From Gammaproteobacteria bacterium (GTDB taxonomy: Bacteria; Pseudomonadota; Gammaproteobacteria; Granulosicoccales; Granulosicoccaceae): a stretch of DNA of 11,310 nucleotides. A program made the position numbers and the translations under genes. Positions 7,232 through 11,310 of the stretch are shown here, piece after piece. Where the stretch lies: positions 1 through 11,310 of the forward strand of contig DOIU01000445.1 of assembly GCA_003511825.1 (NCBI GenBank), given 5' to 3'. Positions within the stretch are counted from its first letter, which is position 1, and the number at the start of each line of letters is the position of its first letter. The notes below the pieces were generated by a model, which saw only the letters and a list, made by a program, of their open reading frames with translations, ran no database searches and had not been told where the DNA came from.

Positions 7232-7403
7232 GACACCTGCTGTTTTCGTCACTAAACATACAAATTGTTCGTACACGCCCCCTCACTGCTCTGCAGCAGT
7301 AGCGCATAAAAATCCCATATAGCCCAGCAGTTTCCTGTATATTACTAGGTTGAACAACGCCTTAGTCCCTTGTGCATATATCCATGCCCAATTAAGGCAG
7401 TAA
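7232..7403 (+). other. Gene-free stretch with a short inverted repeat and weak promoter-like sites
   Basis: This AT-richer stretch lies between the 94-aa and 67-aa protein genes. It holds a small inverted repeat at 7285-7300 (ACTGCT / AGCAGT, 4-nt loop). A TTGAAC at 7350-7355 is followed by TATATC at 7377-7382, but the 21-nt spacing is longer than normal for sigma-70, so I do not call it a promoter. The promoter of the 67-aa gene must lie here or further upstream. No convincing coding sequence is seen. Confidence 0.4.
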
Positions 7404-7454
7404 CATGGGGAAATTCGGACAATTCCACATAAATTGTGCCTGTTTACCCCAATG
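7404..7454 (+). promoter_or_regulatory. Candidate structured 5' leader of the 67-aa acidic protein gene
   Basis: An imperfect long hairpin ends at the ribosome binding site. The outer stem pairs CATGGGG (7404-7410) with CCCCAATG (7447-7454, one bulged A). The inner stem pairs GGACAATT (7417-7424) with AATTGTGCC (7432-7440, one bulged G) around a 7-nt loop. A few A-T pairs lie between them. The last paired base is the first G of the GGAG ribosome site at 7454-7457. No known riboswitch class is recognised, and the structure is deduced by eye. Confidence 0.4.
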
Positions 7455-7465
7455 GAGTCGAAATA

Positions 7466-7669
7466 ATGTCAGCGAAAGTTTCTCTGTTTTTTCTCATACT
7501 GATCGTTTCCACGCTGACGAGCCAGGCGACGGCGCAAGGATTTTTTACGCTGCAAGTGGCTTCGTCCGTAACTACAGTCATACGCGCAACGGCAGATGAA
7601 GGCAGCCCCCCACCCTCAGAAGAAGAGCAAACAGAAGGTGAGGAAGACGAAGAACCCGACTGCGAATAG
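7466..7669 (+). CDS. 67-aa secreted, highly acidic small protein with C-terminal Cys
   Basis: Unrecognised small protein. Residues 1-23 form a clear signal peptide: MSAKVSLFFLILIVSTLTSQ then ATA, with predicted cleavage before Gln24. The mature peptide is about 44 aa: a short hydrophobic or beta-prone half (QGFFTLQVASSVTTVIRA) and an acidic tail from about residue 44 with SPPPSEEEQ, many Glu/Asp and a DCE terminus. The only cysteine is Cys66, the penultimate residue. The start is ATG 7466 because GGAG lies 8 nt upstream; a GTG at 7436 would put ten residues before the signal peptide. The gene lies 82 nt before a periplasmic rhodanese-like gene on the same strand, with a terminator-like hairpin between them. 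Low-complexity acidic composition makes distant homologues hard to see. A chance frame is possible, but signal peptide plus ribosome site argue for a real gene. Confidence 0.65.
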   Translation: MSAKVSLFFLILIVSTLTSQATAQGFFTLQVASSVTTVIRATADEGSPPPSEEEQTEGEEDEEPDCE

Positions 7670-7701
7670 CCATCTGCCCACCTGGACTGCATACCCATAA
7701 A

Positions 7702-7723
7702 GCCGGTAACACCGGCATTTCTT
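7702..7723 (+). terminator. Terminator- or attenuator-like hairpin between the acidic-protein and rhodanese genes
   Basis: A 6-bp GC-rich stem (GCCGGT / ACCGGC, 7702-7707 and 7711-7716) with a 3-nt AAC loop is followed by ATTTCTT. It starts 32 nt after the acidic-protein stop and 50 nt before the rhodanese start. The U tract is short and interrupted, so partial termination seems likelier than full termination. Confidence 0.45.
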
Positions 7724-7751
7724 AACCATGTCCACGTAAGGGGGAATACTG

Positions 7752-8468
7752 ATGATACAACGAGGAAAAGGCCTGCACGTCGCCACAGCGATGCTGGCAG
7801 CAGCACTGTTTGGCAGCACGCTGGTGCACGCCGCCGATAAGCCGGTGGGGATCACACCGGATTTAATGAGCATTGATGTCACCCATGGCGACAAAACCGT
7901 CACGCTCAAACGCAATCAAGACAACAATGCCACGGTCATCCCGGCGTTCGCGCGCACGTCCCGTCCCTGCCCACCGTTTTGCATTCAGCCGATGGTGTTG
8001 GCACCCGGTGTGGAAACCCTAGGCGAACTTGAGGTGATTGACTACATCCAGCGCATGCAAGGTGGCGATGACAGCATCATCCTGATTGACTCGCGCACAC
8101 CCGACTGGGTGGAACGCGGCACCATCCCTGGCGCCAAGAACATCTCTTGGGTTGAACTCACGCCCTCCAAAGGTGCCACCACCGAGGGCATCATGAAGGT
8201 CATGACGGAAGATTTCGCCGTGAAGCTCGCGGGAGATGCCGACGACATTGCAGTTGATGAGGCCATCGCGGGCGGCGACACCAGCAGCGTATTTGATTAC
8301 AGTGACGCGAAAACCCTGGTGCTGTTCTGCAACGGCATGTGGTGTGGCCAATCACCGGCAAGTATCGATACCCTGCTCAAGTTCGGTTACCCGGCGGAGA
8401 AGATAAAGTGGTATCGCGACGGTATGCAGAGCTGGGAAATTCTCGGTCTCACCACGGTGAAACCCTAG
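7752..8468 (+). CDS. Periplasmic rhodanese-like protein with extra CPPFC motif
   Basis: Predicted exported rhodanese-domain protein, 238 aa. Residues 1-27 form a signal peptide (basic start, hydrophobic core, cleavage after VHA before Ala28). The rhodanese domain spans about 85-236: ILIDSRTPDWVERGTIPGAKNISW (about 110-133) is the first family block. The strand LVLFC leads into the active-site loop CNGMWCGQSP, with Cys193 as the expected sulfur-accepting cysteine and a second Cys198. The end has KIKWYRDGMQSWEILG, the usual last helix. Between signal and domain lies a roughly 60-residue extension ending RTSRPCPPFCIQPM, with Cys73 and Cys77. The four cysteines could carry sulfur or form disulfides in the periplasm; that is inference and the substrate is unknown. 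The start ATG 7752 follows a strong AAGGGGGA ribosome site. A strong terminator follows the gene. Confidence 0.88.
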   Translation: MIQRGKGLHVATAMLAAALFGSTLVHAADKPVGITPDLMSIDVTHGDKTVTLKRNQDNNATVIPAFARTSRPCPPFCIQPMVLAPGVETLGELEVIDYIQRMQGGDDSIILIDSRTPDWVERGTIPGAKNISWVELTPSKGATTEGIMKVMTEDFAVKLAGDADDIAVDEAIAGGDTSSVFDYSDAKTLVLFCNGMWCGQSPASIDTLLKFGYPAEKIKWYRDGMQSWEILGLTTVKP

Positions 8469-8491
8469 TCAACCGCCACAACCATCGATCC

Positions 8492-8519
8492 AAGGGCGCT
8501 GATTCAGCGCCCTTTTTTT
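8492..8519 (+). terminator. Strong intrinsic terminator after the rhodanese gene
   Basis: AAGGGCGCT pairs with AGCGCCCTT around a 5-nt loop (pairs can close further into it), followed by seven Ts at 8513-8519. It starts 23 nt after the rhodanese stop and separates that gene from mfd. Confidence 0.95.
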
Positions 8520-8590
8520 GTGCTTGATTGTCAGGTGCAGTTTGTTGGCCAGTGTGGGAAAATCGTGCGCTTAATTTCAAAGGCGCCACC

Positions 8591-11310
8591 ATGTCTGTGC
8601 AATCTGACCCATTACTGCCCCTTGCCCCACAAAGTTCTCGCCGATGGGGCCAACTCTATGGCAGTGCCCGCGCGCTTGCGATCACCGAATACGCCACGCG
8701 CTGCGACACTCTGGTGGTGCTGGTCGTCCCCGGCATGCAGGAACTGGTGCAATTGGAGGCCGAGCTTCGCTTCTTTGCCACCGCACCACTCCCGATCACC
8801 ACCTTTGTTGACTGGGAGACCTTGCCCTACGACCTGATTTCGCCCCACCAGGACATCATCTCCGAACGCATCCGCAGCTTACACCGCTTGCCCGCGATGC
8901 AGCGCGGTATTCTGCTGGTCTCCGTCAGTAGTCTGATGCAGCGCCTGTCTCCGCGCACGTTTTTCTCCCAGCACGCGTTGATGCTGGATGTCGGCACCGC
9001 ACTGGACCCCGACGCCTTTCGTGAACAACTGGTCGATGCCGGCTACCGCGCCGTGTCGCAGGTGGAAGCACACGGCGAATTCGCCTTGCGCGGTTCGATC
9101 GTGGACTTGTTTCCGATGGCGAGCCAGACACCCTACCGGATTGACTTTTTTGACGACGAGATCGACAGCATCCGCTCGTTTGACGTGGACACCCAGCTGA
9201 CCCTCGACAAGCATACAGCCGTCGAGCTGCTGCCCGCGCACGAGTTCCCGCTCAATCCCGAAGGCATCAAAACCTTTCGGCGTAACTTTCGCGCGAGCTT
9301 CCCGGCAGAATGCAAACGCAGCCCCTTGTACAAAACCGTCAGCGATGGTCACTCACCCACAGGCATTGAATACTACACGCCCCTGTTTTTTGACGACATG
9401 GCCAATCTGTTCAACTACCTGCCGCAAGACTGCCACTTCTTGCGTCTGGCTGGTGCCGACATAGCACTGGATGCGTTTTGGGACTCGGTGAATCACCGCT
9501 ATGAGGAACGCCGACACGATATTGAACGTCCCATCCTGCCACCCGACCAATTGTACTTGCCCCCCGACGACACCGAGAGCCGGCTGAGCCAATACACGGT
9601 CATCGACCTGCAGGCACACAAATTCGATACAGAGACCGACGCGACGAGCGTGGCCTTTAACTTCCCGACACAAGCACCCGGCCACTACCCGATGAACGCC
9701 CGGGCGGAGGATCCTGTCCAGATACTGCGCGATTTTTTGGGTGGCTTTGCCGGTCGCTGCCTGATCATCGCCGAATCAGCAGGCCATCGCGAAGTATTGC
9801 TGGACCAGCTGCACGGCAACGGCATCCGCCCCTTGGTGATTGAGGACTGGGATGGTTTCCTTGCCAGCGACGCGCCCTTGGCCATCACTCACGGGCACGT
9901 GGATCAGGGACTGCATCTGCAATCACCGGCGCTGGCCGTCATCTGCGAGAATCAATTGGGTGGTGGGCGCGTGCGCCAACAACAGCGTCGGCGCGTCACC
10001 CGCGACGCCGATGCCATCATCGCCAACCTCACGGACCTCAGCATCGGCGATCCCGTGGTGCATTTGGATCACGGCATCGGCCGCTACCAAGGGTTGACCA
10101 CGCTCGACGTCGGCGGCGTGCAAACCGAATTCCTCACGCTCACCTACGCCGGTGCGGACAAGCTCTACGTCCCGGTAGCGTCGCTGCATTTGATCAGCCG
10201 CTACACCGGTGCCGGCGAAGACAGTGCACCGCTGCACCGACTCGGCAGCGAGCAATGGCAAAAAGCCAAGCGGCGTGCCGCTGAAAAAGCCCGTGATGTG
10301 GCTGCTGAACTGTTAGAGATTCACGCGCGCCGAGCCGCGCGCGAGGGTCACGCCTTTTCGGCGCAGGACAGTAACTACGACGTGTTTGCCAATGCGTTCG
10401 CTTTTGAAGAAACGCCGGATCAGGCCAGCGCCATTGATGCCGTGGTGGACGACATGCGCGCGGGCACACCGATGGATCGCGTGGTCTGCGGCGACGTGGG
10501 CTTCGGTAAGACCGAGGTCGCTATGCGCGCTGCCTTTGTCGCGGTTGATGGCGGCAAACAAGTCGCGGTGTTGGTCCCGACCACCCTGCTGGCCGAGCAA
10601 CATTATCAGAACTTCCTTGACCGCTTTGCCGATTGGCCGGTGCGCATCGAGTCCTTGTCACGCTTTCGCAGCGCCAAGGCACAGAAGGCCGTGGTTGACG
10701 GCCTCGCCAGCGGGCAGGTCGATATTGTGATTGGCACCCACAAGCTGATCCAAAAAGGCATTCAGTACAAGAACCTGGGGCTGGTCATCGTTGACGAGGA
10801 GCACCGCTTTGGGGTTCGCCACAAAGAACACATGAAGGCCTTGCGCAGCGAAGTGGATATCCTGACGCTGACCGCCACCCCGATTCCGCGCACATTGAAT
10901 ATGAGTCTGTCGGGCTTGCGCGATTTGTCCATCATCGCGACGCCGCCGGCGCATCGCCATGCGATCAAGACCTTTGTGGGCGAGTGGTCCGACGTGCAGA
11001 TTCGCGAGGCGTGTCAACGCGAACTGGCGCGCGGCGGGCAAGTGTATTTCTTGCACAACGAAGTCAAAAGCATCGAACGCATCACCCGCACCCTGGAAGA
11101 GATTTTGCCCGAGGCTCGCGTGCGCTTTGCGCATGGGCAAATGCGCGAGTCTGAACTCGAAGCCGTGATGCTGGATTTTTATCATCAACGCTTCAATGTG
11201 CTGGTCAGCACAACCATCATCGAAAGCGGCATTGATGTACCCACGGCGAACACCATAATTATCAATCGTGCCGACAAGCTGGGCCTGGCGCAGCTGCACC
11301 AGTTGCGCGG
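8591..11310 (+). CDS. mfd: Mfd, transcription-repair coupling factor (3' end beyond window)
   Basis: DNA translocase that removes RNA polymerase stalled at lesions and recruits UvrA. The first 906 codons of an expected 1150 or so are present, without interruption. The N-terminal UvrB-homology region includes FVDWETLPYDLISPHQDIISER, and later HGEFALRGSIVDLFPMAS and YRIDFFDDEIDSIRSFD. The RNA-polymerase-interacting domain begins at about residue 485 (IGDPVVHLDHGIGRYQG). The translocase follows: Walker A GDVGFGKT (634-641), VLVPTTLLAEQHY, GTHKLIQ, the DEEH box (735-738, in IVDEEHRFG), LTATPIPRTLNMSLSGLRD, and the helicase domain 2 start with STTIIESGIDVPTANT. The TRG motif end and UvrA-mimicking C-terminus lie outside. 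The ATG at 8591 has AAAGG 7 nt upstream. It starts its own unit after the strong terminator; a TTGGCC at 8545 and CTTAAT at 8570 are the best but weak promoter elements. Confidence 0.97.
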   Translation, partial: MSVQSDPLLPLAPQSSRRWGQLYGSARALAITEYATRCDTLVVLVVPGMQELVQLEAELRFFATAPLPITTFVDWETLPYDLISPHQDIISERIRSLHRLPAMQRGILLVSVSSLMQRLSPRTFFSQHALMLDVGTALDPDAFREQLVDAGYRAVSQVEAHGEFALRGSIVDLFPMASQTPYRIDFFDDEIDSIRSFDVDTQLTLDKHTAVELLPAHEFPLNPEGIKTFRRNFRASFPAECKRSPLYKTVSDGHSPTGIEYYTPLFFDDMANLFNYLPQDCHFLRLAGADIALDAFWDSVNHRYEERRHDIERPILPPDQLYLPPDDTESRLSQYTVIDLQAHKFDTETDATSVAFNFPTQAPGHYPMNARAEDPVQILRDFLGGFAGRCLIIAESAGHREVLLDQLHGNGIRPLVIEDWDGFLASDAPLAITHGHVDQGLHLQSPALAVICENQLGGGRVRQQQRRRVTRDADAIIANLTDLSIGDPVVHLDHGIGRYQGLTTLDVGGVQTEFLTLTYAGADKLYVPVASLHLISRYTGAGEDSAPLHRLGSEQWQKAKRRAAEKARDVAAELLEIHARRAAREGHAFSAQDSNYDVFANAFAFEETPDQASAIDAVVDDMRAGTPMDRVVCGDVGFGKTEVAMRAAFVAVDGGKQVAVLVPTTLLAEQHYQNFLDRFADWPVRIESLSRFRSAKAQKAVVDGLASGQVDIVIGTHKLIQKGIQYKNLGLVIVDEEHRFGVRHKEHMKALRSEVDILTLTATPIPRTLNMSLSGLRDLSIIATPPAHRHAIKTFVGEWSDVQIREACQRELARGGQVYFLHNEVKSIERITRTLEEILPEARVRFAHGQMRESELEAVMLDFYHQRFNVLVSTTIIESGIDVPTANTIIINRADKLGLAQLHQLR

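Noticed and set aside
7405..7599. Alternative 64-codon frame with an AAGG upstream, overlapping the acidic-peptide gene
   Set aside because: Its protein has no signal, domain or plausible composition, whereas the overlapping frame from 7466 has a textbook signal peptide and its own GGAG. It could still be a short leader frame, but nothing supports it.
8879..11299. Minus-strand open frames across the mfd region (8879-9352, 9923-10261, 10658-11299)
   Set aside because: They are complementary shadows of the uninterrupted Mfd frame and show no recognisable protein.

Overview
The window looks like chromosomal DNA from a gammaproteobacterium of moderately high GC that is not close to the enterics. 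The evidence is gene order and protein style: comEC, exbB, exbD and msbA in one strand-consistent series, a DUF2062 gene and a lolD/lol-permease pair beside it, and mfd nearby. As recalled, Pseudomonas and relatives have a very similar neighbourhood. I cannot name the genus from sequence alone.

Layout. Positions 1-4059 (minus strand) carry, in transcription order, comEC (DNA-uptake channel), exbB and exbD (proton-driven inner-membrane motor) and the 5' part of msbA (lipid A flippase, running off the left edge). exbD and msbA overlap by 4 nt. Diverging from comEC is a 172-aa DUF2062 inner-membrane protein gene (4150-4668, plus). Converging on that is the two-gene lipoprotein-release operon (4761-6708, minus): a single LolC/LolE-type permease, best called LolF, followed by LolD, with an 8-nt overlap. 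Then come three plus-strand genes for predicted exported proteins (6904-8468): a 94-aa protein with a GxPPIxxWEY...VYFExDRVIHSV block, a 67-aa very acidic protein ending in a single Cys, and a 238-aa periplasmic rhodanese-like protein with an extra CPPFC motif. A strong intrinsic terminator (8492-8519) closes this block. The last feature is the 5' three-quarters of mfd (8591 to the right edge), the transcription-repair coupling factor.

How the genes fit together. Most of the window is envelope biogenesis: lipoprotein release to LolA (LolDF), lipid A flipping (MsbA), a proton-motive-force-coupled motor (ExbBD), and a DUF2062 membrane protein. comEC and mfd are DNA-uptake and DNA-repair genes found in this same region in related genomes. 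The three exported-protein genes between the lol operon and mfd are the least conventional part. Here I see a candidate structured 5' leader before the acidic small protein and a terminator-like hairpin between it and the rhodanese gene.

I found no tRNA, rRNA, CRISPR array, insertion sequence, phage gene or attachment site. Nothing here is clearly a new defence or mobile system; the observations worth follow-up are moderate in scale.
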